This document shows, in pieces, positions 36,599 to 46,138 of a DNA stretch of 64,000 nt. Source of the stretch: Alphaproteobacteria bacterium (GTDB lineage Bacteria; Pseudomonadota; Alphaproteobacteria; Caulobacterales; Parvularculaceae); NCBI GenBank assembly GCA_030426465.1, contig JAUHYK010000002.1:38240-102239 (forward strand), given 5' to 3'. Below the pieces are notes generated by a model. The model saw only the letters and a list, made by a program, of their open reading frames with translations, did not search any database and was not told where the DNA came from. The number at the start of each line of letters is the position of its first letter. Position 1 is the first letter of the stretch. The position numbers and the translations under genes were made by a program.

Positions 36599-39500
36599 TT
36601 AACCGGCCTCATGCTGGGGCTTGAGCGCCTGCTTTTGCGTCGCATCTCCTGGGCGGAAAAAGCGGCGGACCAATACGTAAAAGAGCGGTGTAAAGAAGAG
36701 CCCCAGGAACGCCGCCGCCAACATCCCGCCCAGCACCGACGCGCCAATGGCGTTGCGCCCAGCCGCGCCTGCGCCGCTTGAAAGAACCAGCGGTGTAACG
36801 CCAAGACCGAAAGCGAAAGAGGTCATGAGAATGGGACGCAATCGAACCCGCGCAGATTCAATCGCGGCCTCAAATGCGGTCCGGCCCTGCTTTTCCAACA
36901 GGCTTGCAAACTCGACAATGAGGATCGCGTTCTTCGCAGAAAGACCGATTGTCGTCAGCAGCCCCACCTGGAAAAAGATATCGTTGGGCAGCCCGCCGAA
37001 TACAGCGGCCAAAGAAGCGCCCATCACACCGAGCGGCACGACCAACAGCACAGAGATTGGAATGCTCCAACTTTCATAAAGCGCCGCAAGACATAAAAAC
37101 ACGACCAGAATTGATAACGCATACAGCGTGGTCGTTTTTGACCCGCTCTCGATTTCTTCCTTGGAAACGCCAGTCCATTCGATACCAATGCCTGATGGTA
37201 GCTGTTCCGCCAAACGCTCAATAGTCGCCATTGCTTCACCCGAACTGACACCGGGCGCCGCAGAACCGAGGATCTCCACCGAAGAGACGCCATTATAGCG
37301 TTCAAGTTTGGGCGAACCGCCTGTCCACGAAATATCCGCAAAAGAAGCAAAAGGAACGAGCTCGCCGCTCGCATTCGGGATGCGCCAGAGTTTTAAATCC
37401 TCAGGCGAACTGCGATAAGGCCCATCGGCCGCTAAATACACACGCTTGACGCGCCCTCTGTCGATAAAGTCATTCACATAGACGCCGCCCATCGCTGTAG
37501 CGAGGGTTGAGTTGATGGCAGTAAGATCAAGCCCCATCGCCTGCGCCCGGCGCTGATCGATGTCGACTTTCAATTGCGATTCTTCACTAAGGCCATTTGG
37601 GCGCACCGCCACCAATGTCGGCTCTTGCGCGGCCATGCCAAGAAGCTGGTTTTGCGCATTGATAAGCGTCTCGCGCCCTACCCCGCCGCGGTCCTGTAAG
37701 AATAAATCAAACCCGCCCGATTGCCCAAGCCCCGGGACAGATGGCGGTCCAAATGCAAAGACCTGCGCATCGCGGATCTTGAAAAACGCCGCTTGCGCAC
37801 GCGCGACAACTGCATCCTGACTTTGATCCTTGCGCTTGCGCTCTTCCCAATCTTTCAGCGGCACAAACCCAATACCGACATTTTGACCATTGGCGGCGAA
37901 ATTGAACCCTGCAATCGTGAAGTAGCCGCGGATGGTGTCCATCTCCTCTTCTTCACTGCGCAAATGCGCCTGGACTTGATCCAGAACAGCGAGAGTGCGG
38001 TCATAGGTGGCGCCAGCAGGCAGCTGCACCTGCAGGATCATCCGCGCCTGGTCTTCATTTGGCAGGAAGGAGCCCGGCAGACGCGTGAACATAAATCCTG
38101 TCGCCACGACCAGCGCAACAAACAACAAAAAGAAGCGTGCTGATCTATTGATGACGGCTTTAGCGCCATTCAGATGCTGGCGGGCGCTCAACGCGAACAC
38201 CGAATTGAAACCGCGTAACGGCGCCGAAAGCCGATATGCCAGCGAACCGGGTTTTGGGTCTTTTGACGGATCACGTTGTTTCAAAATTGTAGCGCATAAC
38301 GCCGGCGTCAAGATGACCGCCGTCAACACCGACAACGCCATCGCAGTGACGATAGTGATTGAAAATTGCCGGTAGATAACCCCTGTCGTTCCACCGAAAA
38401 ACGCCATGGGGATGAACACCGCCGACAGAACCGCACCAATGCCCATCAAGGCGCCTGTGATTTCCGACATCGCTTTTCGGGTGGCCTCGCGCGGAGGAAG
38501 TTTTTCTTCCTCCATAATGCGGTCAACATTCTCAATGACGACAATTGCGTCATCAACAAGAAGACCAATAGCGAGCACCATGGCCAGCATGGTCAGCGTG
38601 TTGATCGAAAAGCCGAAAGCAAGCAGTACGGCAAATGTTCCAAGCAGGACGACAGGCACGGTTATCATCACGATTGCCGTCGCCCTTAAGTTCTGCAGGA
38701 ACAAGAACATGATGATGGAGACGAAGATCGCCGCTTCGATCAGCGTCTTCACAACTTCCTTGATCGATTCTTTAATAAAAGGCGTTTCGTCAACCGGATA
38801 GACGATTGACATATTCGGCGGCAAAAACGCCGACAATTCCTGGACACGCGCCTTCACAGCATCGGCGGTCCGCAGCGCGTTGGCGCCCGGCGCCAGCTGC
38901 ACGGCCATCCCGGAAGCCGGCGTTCCTTTATATTCCGTGATGCGATTGTATCGTTCGCTGCCGATTTCGACTCTTGCGACATCGCTCAGGGTAACTTGCG
39001 ATCCGTCTCCCAAAGTGCGCAATGCAATAGCGCTGAACTCTTCTGGCGTTTGCATAAGCGACTGAACGTTGATGGTTGCGTTCAGTTGCTGTCCCGGCAT
39101 ATGCGGGCCGCCGCCAATCTCACCGCCTGTAACTTGCGTATTTTGGGCGCGAATTGCGTTGACGACATCTTGAGTGGAAAGGCCGTAATTGGCGAGTTGG
39201 AACGGGTCGATCCAGATACGCATTGCATATTGCGACCCGAAGGGCTGAACCTGACCAACGCCGGGGACGCGGCTGATGGGATCTTGCCAATTCGACACAA
39301 GAAAGTCGGCGATATCGGCCTCACCCATCACACCGGAATTGTCCACCAGCGCGACGGCGAGCAGAAAGCCCGCGCGGGCCTTGTTCACCGTGACGCCCTG
39401 GCGCTGCACTTCCTGCGGCAGGAGCGGCGTCGCGAGCGCCAGTTTATTTTGAACTTGCACCTGCGCGATGTCCGGATCCGTGCCCGACTCAAAAGTAAGC

Positions 39501-39772
39501 GTCATCGACATTGCGCCATTCGAACTCGAACTGGCGGAGATATAGCGCAGGTTGTCGATGCCCTTCATTTGCTGCTCAATCACCTGGGTGACCGCGTCTT
39601 CCACCGCTTTCGCCGAAGCGCCCTGGTAAGTGGCGCTAAGGGAGACCGCCGGCGGCGCAATATCCGGGTACTGTTCAAGCGGGAGATTTAACAGACTGAT
39701 GACGCCCGCAAGCATCGCAATCATTGCGATGACGCATGCGAAGATCGGCCTGGAAATAAAAAAACTCGCCAC
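36599..39772 (-). CDS. RND multidrug efflux permease (HAE1/AcrB family)
   Basis: This 1057-residue inner-membrane permease has full family length. The proton-relay Asp407-Asp408 (LLVDDAIVVIEN) is intact. N-terminal FFISRPIFACVIA, the PLEQYPDIAPPAV porter segment and the C-terminal TSFAFGLGVTPLVLSSG block are all standard for AcrB/MexB. It should export hydrophobic drugs, solvents or aromatic compounds using the proton gradient. It lies 65 bases downstream of the adaptor gene. Confidence 0.97.
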   Translation of the reverse strand: MASFFISRPIFACVIAMIAMLAGVISLLNLPLEQYPDIAPPAVSLSATYQGASAKAVEDAVTQVIEQQMKGIDNLRYISASSSSNGAMSMTLTFESGTDPDIAQVQVQNKLALATPLLPQEVQRQGVTVNKARAGFLLAVALVDNSGVMGEADIADFLVSNWQDPISRVPGVGQVQPFGSQYAMRIWIDPFQLANYGLSTQDVVNAIRAQNTQVTGGEIGGGPHMPGQQLNATINVQSLMQTPEEFSAIALRTLGDGSQVTLSDVARVEIGSERYNRITEYKGTPASGMAVQLAPGANALRTADAVKARVQELSAFLPPNMSIVYPVDETPFIKESIKEVVKTLIEAAIFVSIIMFLFLQNLRATAIVMITVPVVLLGTFAVLLAFGFSINTLTMLAMVLAIGLLVDDAIVVIENVDRIMEEEKLPPREATRKAMSEITGALMGIGAVLSAVFIPMAFFGGTTGVIYRQFSITIVTAMALSVLTAVILTPALCATILKQRDPSKDPKPGSLAYRLSAPLRGFNSVFALSARQHLNGAKAVINRSARFFLLFVALVVATGFMFTRLPGSFLPNEDQARMILQVQLPAGATYDRTLAVLDQVQAHLRSEEEEMDTIRGYFTIAGFNFAANGQNVGIGFVPLKDWEERKRKDQSQDAVVARAQAAFFKIRDAQVFAFGPPSVPGLGQSGGFDLFLQDRGGVGRETLINAQNQLLGMAAQEPTLVAVRPNGLSEESQLKVDIDQRRAQAMGLDLTAINSTLATAMGGVYVNDFIDRGRVKRVYLAADGPYRSSPEDLKLWRIPNASGELVPFASFADISWTGGSPKLERYNGVSSVEILGSAAPGVSSGEAMATIERLAEQLPSGIGIEWTGVSKEEIESGSKTTTLYALSILVVFLCLAALYESWSIPISVLLVVPLGVMGASLAAVFGGLPNDIFFQVGLLTTIGLSAKNAILIVEFASLLEKQGRTAFEAAIESARVRLRPILMTSFAFGLGVTPLVLSSGAGAAGRNAIGASVLGGMLAAAFLGLFFTPLFYVLVRRFFRPGDATQKQALKPQHEAG

Positions 39773-39837
39773 AGAAAATTCTCTTTTAAATAAAAGTCAC
39801 ACAGCGCCTGCTCTTCGGGTGCAGGCGAGCGCCTACA

Positions 39838-41022
39838 TTACTGGATACCGGCAGAGCTGGCGGCGCCGGCGACGCTGCGCGGCGCACCATTGTTGATCTG
39901 AACCGGCGTCACCGTCGCTCCGGGACGGAACCGTTGAAATCCCTCAACGACGATGCGGTCGCCGGGTTTTAGCCCCGATGCGATAAGCCACTTGTCGCCT
40001 TTCGCCCGGGCCGCCTCCACGGGTCGTACCGCAACGGTATTGTCATCCATCACCACATAAGCGACGGCGTCGCCGAGCGCATTACGGGTGATCGCCTGTT
40101 GCGGAACCAGGATTGCGTTGCTGTTCCTGGCTTCGATAATTTCAGCCCGCACAAACATGCCTGGCAGCAAAAGGCCATCCGGATTGGGAAACACCGCCCT
40201 CAAGGTGACGGCGCCGGTTTGCGGTTCAACACTCACTTCGGTTAGCGCGAGTTTGCCGGGATGGCTGTATGCGCCGCCATCTTCCAGAGTCAGATTTACC
40301 AGGAGTTGATCCCCCTCAACCGTTTCCAGTTCACCGCTCGCGAGTTTGCGTTTCAACCGCAACAGCTCAGCGCTCGACTGCGCAACATCGACATAAATCG
40401 GGTCAAGTCCATGAATGACCGCCAATGCCTGTTGCTGGTTCGCATTGACAAGCGCGCCTCGCGTGACAAGCGTTCGACCAATACGCCCTTCAATAGGCGC
40501 CTTGATGTCGGTGCGTTCGAGGTCAATCTTTGCGCTCGCGAGCGCCGCGCGAGCAAGCGCTACTTCCGCCTTGGCCTGCTTTGCGGAAGCCGTTGCGTCG
40601 TCGTAGTCCTGTTTGCTGACGCCGTTCATTTCGACGAGCTTTGCAAACCGTGCCTCACGGTTTTTGGCTGCAGCCGCCATGGCCGTTGCTTTGTCCAGCG
40701 TTGCTGCGGCGCTGTCCACAGCGGCCTGATAGGGCGACGGATCAATAAGGTAGAGCGGCTGTCCTTCGCTCACCGCGGCGCCCTCTTCAAATTGACGATC
40801 CAGAATTATGCCGGACACTTGGGGGCGAATTTCCGCGACGCGGTGCGCGGCGGTCCGGCCAGGCAAGGTCACCGACAAGGTGGTCGGCTCCGTATGCACA
40901 GTCTGAACTGCGACTTCGGGCGGCGGCGGCGCCATATGCGCTTCCTCTTTGGCCCCACAGGACGCAAGGGAGACGGCGGCGAATAGCGCCAAGATCCGGT
41001 TCATCGATAGATAGGACGGCAT
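39838..41022 (-). CDS. RND periplasmic adaptor lipoprotein (AcrA family)
   Basis: This 394-residue membrane-fusion protein has a lipobox (VSLASC), the lipoyl halves (SGIILDRQFEEGAAVSEGQPLYLIDP and TDIKAPIEGRIGRTLVTRGALV) and an alpha-hairpin between. It bridges the permease and the outer membrane channel. It is first in the operon. An ATG at 41004 is a possible alternative start. The operon promoter should overlap the TetR operator at 41091. Confidence 0.95.
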   Translation of the reverse strand: MPSYLSMNRILALFAAVSLASCGAKEEAHMAPPPPEVAVQTVHTEPTTLSVTLPGRTAAHRVAEIRPQVSGIILDRQFEEGAAVSEGQPLYLIDPSPYQAAVDSAAATLDKATAMAAAAKNREARFAKLVEMNGVSKQDYDDATASAKQAKAEVALARAALASAKIDLERTDIKAPIEGRIGRTLVTRGALVNANQQQALAVIHGLDPIYVDVAQSSAELLRLKRKLASGELETVEGDQLLVNLTLEDGGAYSHPGKLALTEVSVEPQTGAVTLRAVFPNPDGLLLPGMFVRAEIIEARNSNAILVPQQAITRNALGDAVAYVVMDDNTVAVRPVEAARAKGDKWLIASGLKPGDRIVVEGFQRFRPGATVTPVQINNGAPRSVAGAASSAGIQ

Positions 41023-41060
41023 AAAATAACGTTTCCGAACAATAGAGCCTTAGGCTCCAT

Positions 41061-41084
41061 CCTCAGTCTTTAGGAAAGCTGAGG
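41061..41084 (-). promoter_or_regulatory. Leader hairpin ahead of the efflux operon
   Basis: CCTCAG/CTGAGG flank CTTT/AAAG with one bulged base and a 3-base loop. The hairpin lies between the TetR operator and the adaptor start. It could affect mRNA stability. There is no T-run, so it is not an obvious terminator. Confidence 0.35.
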
Positions 41085-41090
41085 ACTTGA

Positions 41091-41112
41091 TTAGAATGAA
41101 CGTTTGTTCTAA
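41091..41112. promoter_or_regulatory. TetR-type operator, 22-bp imperfect palindrome
   Basis: The palindrome reads TTAGAATGAAC / GTTTGTTCTAA, with 9 of 11 positions symmetric. It lies between the divergent efflux operon and its TetR regulator, the usual place for an AcrR-like operator. It contains GAACGTTTGTTC, a common TetR half-site form. Confidence 0.72.
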
Positions 41113-41190
41113 AGAATTAATTACACGGCTGGGATATAGTTGGCAAGCAATTTGTGCAGCGCATCATAATTAAAATAAAGGTAGTTAATA

Positions 41191-41775
41191 ATGTCCGAGG
41201 CCATAGCGAAAACTTGCGATGATCCCCGTGAACGTGTGCTGCGCGCGGCGGAAAGAGCCTTTGCCGCAAGCGGATTTCATGGCGCGCGCATGGCTCAGAT
41301 CGCAAAAGAAGCGAAAATGAGCCCCGGTCACATTTATCACTATTTCGAGAGTAAGGAGCAGATCATCGCCGAGATGATCCGCGCGCATTTCGAAGAGAAG
41401 AAAGTCACCGTCGAACGCTACCGTGAGGCAGGGGACCGGGTCGTCGATATGATGATCGACAATTTGAAAGACAGCGTCGCCGACAAAACTGACCCCTTCT
41501 GGTCCACCTTAATGCTGGAAATCGTCGTCGAAGCGACCCGTAACCCGGAGGTGGCCGCTTCCATCAGAAGCATGGACACCGACCTGAAGGCGCGAGTCGT
41601 CTCTTATTTGCGCGATGGCGTCAGAAAGGACGACCTCGAGTCTCGCCTCGAAATTTTCGTGGCGCTGATGCAGGGCATCAGAATTCGCAACATCCTGAAC
41701 CCAAACCTTAATAAAGAAGCGGTCACCCTCATCCTGAAGGACGTCGTCGAAGTTTTGTTTCGGCGCAAAGACTAG
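41191..41775 (+). CDS. TetR/AcrR family repressor
   Basis: This 194-residue protein has a TetR N-terminal helix-turn-helix at about residues 12-58 (AAERAFAASGFHGARMAQIAKEA and GHIYHYFESKEQII). The rest is a helical ligand domain. It is divergent from the RND pump with a palindromic operator between, so it probably represses the pump until an inducer binds. The length is normal and no defect is seen. Confidence 0.95.
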   Translation: MSEAIAKTCDDPRERVLRAAERAFAASGFHGARMAQIAKEAKMSPGHIYHYFESKEQIIAEMIRAHFEEKKVTVERYREAGDRVVDMMIDNLKDSVADKTDPFWSTLMLEIVVEATRNPEVAASIRSMDTDLKARVVSYLRDGVRKDDLESRLEIFVALMQGIRIRNILNPNLNKEAVTLILKDVVEVLFRRKD

Positions 41776-41864
41776 CATTCTCCTTCGCTCGAGGGTGACA
41801 TAAACGCCTGCGCAGCGCTTCACCGTATTCATAATCTGAGCTAACGTCAGCTTCTTGACGCGAG

Positions 41865-42224
41865 ATGAATGGAAAAACGGTGACCACTTCTTCACTCTTT
41901 ATAAAATCCCGTTTTGCGGCGCCAGCACTAACCGTTCTGGGCGCGCTCGCAGCAGGGTTTGTCGTCACGCAGGCAAAGGCAGGCGATCCCGATTTAGGCC
42001 GCGACCTGTTTGAGGCTTGGTCCTGCAGCGGTTGCCATACGCTCGCCGACGCCGGATCAAAAGCTAGCATCGGCCCCTCACTCGACGGAAACCCCAACCT
42101 GACGCTTGATTATGTCATCAGCCGGATCACGAATGGCGGCGGCGCCATGCCGCCTTTTGACGGCCAATTGACAGAGGACGAAATCGCTGCGCTGGCTGAA
42201 TATATTATTCAGGTTGCTGAGTAA
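41865..42224 (+). CDS. Small periplasmic cytochrome c
   Basis: This 119-residue protein has a signal peptide-like N-terminus (cleavage expected after TQAKA). A class I c-heme site CSGCH follows the DLGRDLF(E)AW segment. A likely axial Met lies in GAMPPFDG. It should carry electrons in the periplasm. No partner oxidase is adjacent; the PQQ dehydrogenases of such bacteria are one possible donor. The start is uncertain because no strong ribosome site is visible. Confidence 0.9.
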   Translation: MNGKTVTTSSLFIKSRFAAPALTVLGALAAGFVVTQAKAGDPDLGRDLFEAWSCSGCHTLADAGSKASIGPSLDGNPNLTLDYVISRITNGGGAMPPFDGQLTEDEIAALAEYIIQVAE

Positions 42225-42238
42225 TAAAACATTGAAAA

Positions 42239-43147
42239 CTATTCAGGTGACGCGTCTCGCGCCCCGACCTGCGCAAAGTAATTTGTGACGCCGTCCGGGT
42301 CATTCAGCCAGACGAATCTCAGATCAAAACCGGGTAGATTGCCGAGCGGTGTTTCCACTGTGATCTCGCGTGTTTTGGCGTTCGCATCCACAGCATCAAC
42401 ATCGCTTACTACATACTGAATGCCGGCGCTGCCTGTATCGGCGGGCAAAGCCTCACCCACCGACCATACATTAATTGTCGTCGCCCCGTGGCGGTATGGA
42501 TGCTTCGTAACGCCAAGAAGCTTATCCTCAACCGGCGGCAACTCATCAAGCCCCACGAAGTCACGATAAAAAGCACGGCTTTGATCAAGGTCAGAAGCGT
42601 TCAGCCCGACCTCCACCTGTGCGTATGTCTCTGGAGAGGCGCCCGGTGCTATGACTAGCTCGAGCGAGAAGCCGCACGGATCCTCCACCAATGCGGCGCG
42701 AACGCGGTCGCCTCTGTCCATAAAACTCGGTGCGGCGTAGCCCTGCGTCTCAAAACGCTCAGCGAGCGCCGCTTCATCCGGAAAATACAGAGTGAACACG
42801 CGAATGCCTGTCGCGTCGTTGACGCCGCCAAGATGATATTTCCGCCCCTCCTTCAAGCCAGCTGCAAGCTTGATTTGCCCACCGCCGATCCCGAAAAGGA
42901 TCATCTGTTGACCGCCGCCAAGATCGATCGGCGACAAAGGCGTTAAACCCAGAACCTCATGGTAAAAGGTAACCATCGCTTCTGTCTGTTCGGGAACGAA
43001 CCGCCGATACACATTCATGGAATCTTGCGTAATAAGCCGACGCACCGAAGCGGCCTCAGCCTCGTCCACCTGCCCTGCCTCACCGCAGGCGCTGGCGGCC
43101 GCTATGGATAAACCAGCGGCAAAAACCGTCTTGATCAGTTTACGCAT
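42239..43147 (-). CDS. Exported VOC-fold lipoprotein, two VOC modules
   Basis: This 302-residue protein has a signal with a probable lipobox (AAASAC, Cys21). It then has two vicinal-oxygen-chelate modules. One is near residues 45-165 (MVTFYHEVLGLTPLSPIDLGGGQ, PCGFSLELVI). The other is near 175-295 (QVEVGLNASDLDQSRAFYRDFVGLDELPPV, GFDLRFVWLNDPDGV). VOC proteins are mostly cytoplasmic, so an exported form is unusual. The first module lacks an obvious metal His at the usual first-strand position, so it may bind rather than catalyse. It is convergent with the cytochrome gene. The substrate is unknown. Confidence 0.8.
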   Translation of the reverse strand: MRKLIKTVFAAGLSIAAASACGEAGQVDEAEAASVRRLITQDSMNVYRRFVPEQTEAMVTFYHEVLGLTPLSPIDLGGGQQMILFGIGGGQIKLAAGLKEGRKYHLGGVNDATGIRVFTLYFPDEAALAERFETQGYAAPSFMDRGDRVRAALVEDPCGFSLELVIAPGASPETYAQVEVGLNASDLDQSRAFYRDFVGLDELPPVEDKLLGVTKHPYRHGATTINVWSVGEALPADTGSAGIQYVVSDVDAVDANAKTREITVETPLGNLPGFDLRFVWLNDPDGVTNYFAQVGARDASPE

Positions 43148-43365
43148 GGCGTTCCTCCGATATTCTTGTGGCGGTTCTTTCGTACAAACCTACTGAGACC
43201 GCGTGAGAGGCGCAAATGCCTTCAAATGGCGCTTCCGAATTCAAACAGAGGCGATTCCTTATGCTGCGAAGGTCATAAAGGGCGCTCTGGCGTTAACATT
43301 CGCAGCGTCTGGTGGTTTGACCACCCCTTGGCGGCACGGTAGGTTATCCCCATCTTAGAGACCGT

Positions 43366-43806
43366 ATGATGAACCACCTCCGCATTGCATGCCTGTTGCT
43401 CGCGGCCGTCCTTTTCGGAACGGCGCAGGCGGCCTGTGCGTGCGCGCCTTATCAACAATCGGCGAGCCAGGTTCATCACAATTCCGCAGAATTTAGCGGC
43501 GCCCATAGCGCCCACGCGCCACATCAAGACCCATCAGGGCATTCAAGCGAACAACACAAGACGGCGCCCGCGCCTGATTGCGGCGACGGCGAGCCGTGTG
43601 GCTTTCACGCCGTCCACAAACTGACCACGGACACATTGGCGCCCTCCGCACTGACGGCGCCGACCAAAATTCTTGCGCTCGCGCCATTAGCGCCGGCGCC
43701 GGGGGTTGAGACGCCGACATTCGCCAAAACCGGCGGGTTCCCAATCCTCGGCCGCGCGCCGCCCGGGCCCACCCCCATTAGCCTGAAAGTTCGTCTCCAG
43801 AATTGA
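43366..43806 (+). CDS. Secreted His-rich protein of the copper operon
   Basis: This 146-residue protein has a signal peptide (about 23 residues, GTAQAACA). A His-rich segment (VHH, AHSAHAPHQ, GHSSEQHK) and four cysteines (CAC; CGDGEPC) follow. I do not recognise the family. Its place 64 bases before a CusF-like gene and ahead of copA/copB, with so many potential metal ligands, suggests a periplasmic copper-binding protein. The first of two adjacent ATGs is taken as the start. Confidence 0.7.
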   Translation: MMNHLRIACLLLAAVLFGTAQAACACAPYQQSASQVHHNSAEFSGAHSAHAPHQDPSGHSSEQHKTAPAPDCGDGEPCGFHAVHKLTTDTLAPSALTAPTKILALAPLAPAPGVETPTFAKTGGFPILGRAPPGPTPISLKVRLQN

Positions 43807-43870
43807 GTGCAGAAACGCCGCGTTTTTGCGCTGCGCTTTCTTTTTCAGCATTCAACAACGGAGATATTCC

Positions 43871-44350
43871 ATGAACCGCATTTCTGTATTGCCGCTCACC
43901 ATGGCGGCGTCCTTTCTGGCGTCAGCAACGCTTGCCCAGGAAGAACACAAAATGGACCATCAAGGTCATCAGATGGAAATGACCGACAAATGCACCCTGC
44001 CCATGGGTGAAGGGGTCATAAACGCCCTCGACGTCAAGAGCGCCAAACTGAACCTCACACACAAACCCATCAAAGCGCTTGCATGGGACGAGATGACCAT
44101 GGACTTCGCCGTCGAAAAAATCGTCGATCTCGCCGCCTTTTATGAGGGCGAGTCAGTCCACTTCATGTTGAAGCCCGCCAATGACGGCGCCTGGTCGATC
44201 GCCATGATGTGTTCGCTTGAAATCGAAGACGGCGCCCATATGGCCTGCATGAAGGCCATGAGTGATGAACAGATGCGTATTGTCGCCAAAGCTGATGAAA
44301 GCTGTGCAGTCGCAGCGTCTGACGCCGGCGCACATCACGGCCATCACTGA
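43871..44350 (+). CDS. CusF-like periplasmic copper-binding protein
   Basis: This 159-residue protein is longer than CusF itself. It has a signal peptide (LASATLAQ), a Met/His-rich linker (MDHQGHQMEM) and a CusF domain. The Cu(I) ligands are His64, Trp72, Met75 and Met77 (LTHKPIKALAWDEMTM), the CusF set. A C-terminal extension ends in GAHHGHH. The ATG at 43871 has GGAGATATTCC upstream; a longer frame from 43826 is rejected. It probably hands copper to CopA or an efflux system. Confidence 0.87.
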   Translation: MNRISVLPLTMAASFLASATLAQEEHKMDHQGHQMEMTDKCTLPMGEGVINALDVKSAKLNLTHKPIKALAWDEMTMDFAVEKIVDLAAFYEGESVHFMLKPANDGAWSIAMMCSLEIEDGAHMACMKAMSDEQMRIVAKADESCAVAASDAGAHHGHH

Positions 44351-44360
44351 GCGCCGCGCC

Positions 44361-46136
44361 ATGTTCACAAGACGACATCTCTTGCGCGGCGCGGCCGCAA
44401 GCGGCGCCTATGCGGGTGCGGCAAGTCTCCTGCCGGCCTGGGCGCAAAACGCTCATGGCGTTCACAGTTTGAAGACCCAACCGCCGGCCCTGACAGGTCC
44501 GGAGTTTGATCTCTCCATCGGGCGCGCCAATGTCATGATCGGCGGGCGCAAAGGCCATGCCGTCACGGTGAATGGAAGCCTTCCAGCGCCGCTGATCCGC
44601 TTCCGCGAGGGGGAGCGTGTAACCCTTAACGTTCACAACACACTCGATGAAGATACATCCATCCACTGGCATGGACTTCTGGTCCCCTTCTATATGGATG
44701 GGGTGCCGGGCGTTTCCTTTCCAGGCATCAAACCGGGTGAAACGTTCAGTTATGAATTCGCCGTCCCGCAAAATGGGACATACTGGTATCACTCTCACTC
44801 GGGGCTACAGGAACAAAGCGGACTTTACGGACCGATTATCATTGATCCCGCCGGCGCAGATCCGGTCTCCTATGACCGCGAATATGTTCTTGTTCTGTCG
44901 GACTGGCTGTTTGAGCATCCACATAAGGTCTACGCCAAGCTGAAGAAGAATAATGAAGTCTTCAACATGCAAGAGCGTACGCTTGGCGACTTCATACGTG
45001 ACGCAAGCGACAAAGGCCTCGGTGAAACGGTTGAAGACCGCGCCATGTGGGGGAATATGCGCATGTCGGCGACCGATATCGCGGATGTGACCGGCGCCGT
45101 CTATAGCTATTTGATCAACGGCCATTCTACCGAAGATAACTGGACTGCGTTATTTGAAACAGGTGAACGCATTCGCCTGCGCATTATCAACGCCGCAGCG
45201 ATGACGATTTTCAACTTCCGTATCCCTGGCCTGCCGATGACCGTCGTTCAGGCCGATGGGCTTCACGTCCAACCCGTTGACACTGATGAAATCCAGATTG
45301 GCGTCGCGGAAACTTATGATGTCATTGTCGAGCCGAAACGCGCCCGCCCCTTCGCGATCGTCGCTGAAGCGATAGACCGCTTCGGACAGGCGGTTGCTAC
45401 GCTGTCGCCACGGACCGAGATGCGCGCGACGGCGCCGCTTTTACGCGAGCGCCCGATCCTCACCCATAAAGATATGGCCATGGACCATGGAGGCATGGCC
45501 CACGACGGTCACGCCATACCGAAACAGGCGCACAATCACAAAATGGGCGTCGGCGTCGACATGGTGGCGGAAATGCCGACAAACCGCCTTAACGAACCGG
45601 GGCTCGGTCTTGAAAACGTTCCCCATCGCACATTGCGGTACACGCAACTGAAAAGCACTGTCCCAAACCCCGACCTTCGCGCGCCGGAACGAGAGATCGA
45701 AATCCATCTCACCGGCAATATGGAGCGTTTCATGTGGGGCTTTGACGGCGTCAAATTCTCCGCCATCGAAAAACCATTCACGCTTTATGAAGGAGAACGC
45801 GTTCGCTTCACCCTCGTCAACGATACGATGATGACCCACCCGATCCACCTGCATGGGATGTTTTTTGACCTTAACACCGAGGAAAGCGATCACCGTCCCC
45901 GCAAACATACAGTGAATGTGAAGCCCGGCGAAAAACTTTCCTTTGACGTGACGGCCGACCATGTTGGCGACTGGGCGTTTCACTGCCATTTATTGTTCCA
46001 CATGCATGCGGGCATGATGCAGGTCGTTTCCGTCCTGCCAAAAAGCGAGGGCCGCCCGCCGCCATACATGGATCATGAAGGCCATGACACGCCGTCGCCC
46101 GCGTCTCATGACGCTCACAAACATGAGGGGCGTTGA
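44361..46136 (+). CDS. copA: CopA multicopper oxidase (copper resistance)
   Basis: This 591-residue protein starts at the ATG at 44361 with a twin-arginine signal (RRHLLRG), so it is exported folded. All four copper motifs are present: HWHG, YWYHSHSG, HPIHLHG and HCHLLFHMHAGMM. A Met/His-rich insert (DMAMDHGGMAHDGHA) in the middle is typical of CopA. The role is oxidation of Cu(I) in the periplasm. It begins 10 bases after the CusF-like gene, and copB follows after 2 bases. Confidence 0.95.
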   Translation: MFTRRHLLRGAAASGAYAGAASLLPAWAQNAHGVHSLKTQPPALTGPEFDLSIGRANVMIGGRKGHAVTVNGSLPAPLIRFREGERVTLNVHNTLDEDTSIHWHGLLVPFYMDGVPGVSFPGIKPGETFSYEFAVPQNGTYWYHSHSGLQEQSGLYGPIIIDPAGADPVSYDREYVLVLSDWLFEHPHKVYAKLKKNNEVFNMQERTLGDFIRDASDKGLGETVEDRAMWGNMRMSATDIADVTGAVYSYLINGHSTEDNWTALFETGERIRLRIINAAAMTIFNFRIPGLPMTVVQADGLHVQPVDTDEIQIGVAETYDVIVEPKRARPFAIVAEAIDRFGQAVATLSPRTEMRATAPLLRERPILTHKDMAMDHGGMAHDGHAIPKQAHNHKMGVGVDMVAEMPTNRLNEPGLGLENVPHRTLRYTQLKSTVPNPDLRAPEREIEIHLTGNMERFMWGFDGVKFSAIEKPFTLYEGERVRFTLVNDTMMTHPIHLHGMFFDLNTEESDHRPRKHTVNVKPGEKLSFDVTADHVGDWAFHCHLLFHMHAGMMQVVSVLPKSEGRPPPYMDHEGHDTPSPASHDAHKHEGR

Positions 46137-46138
46137 TC

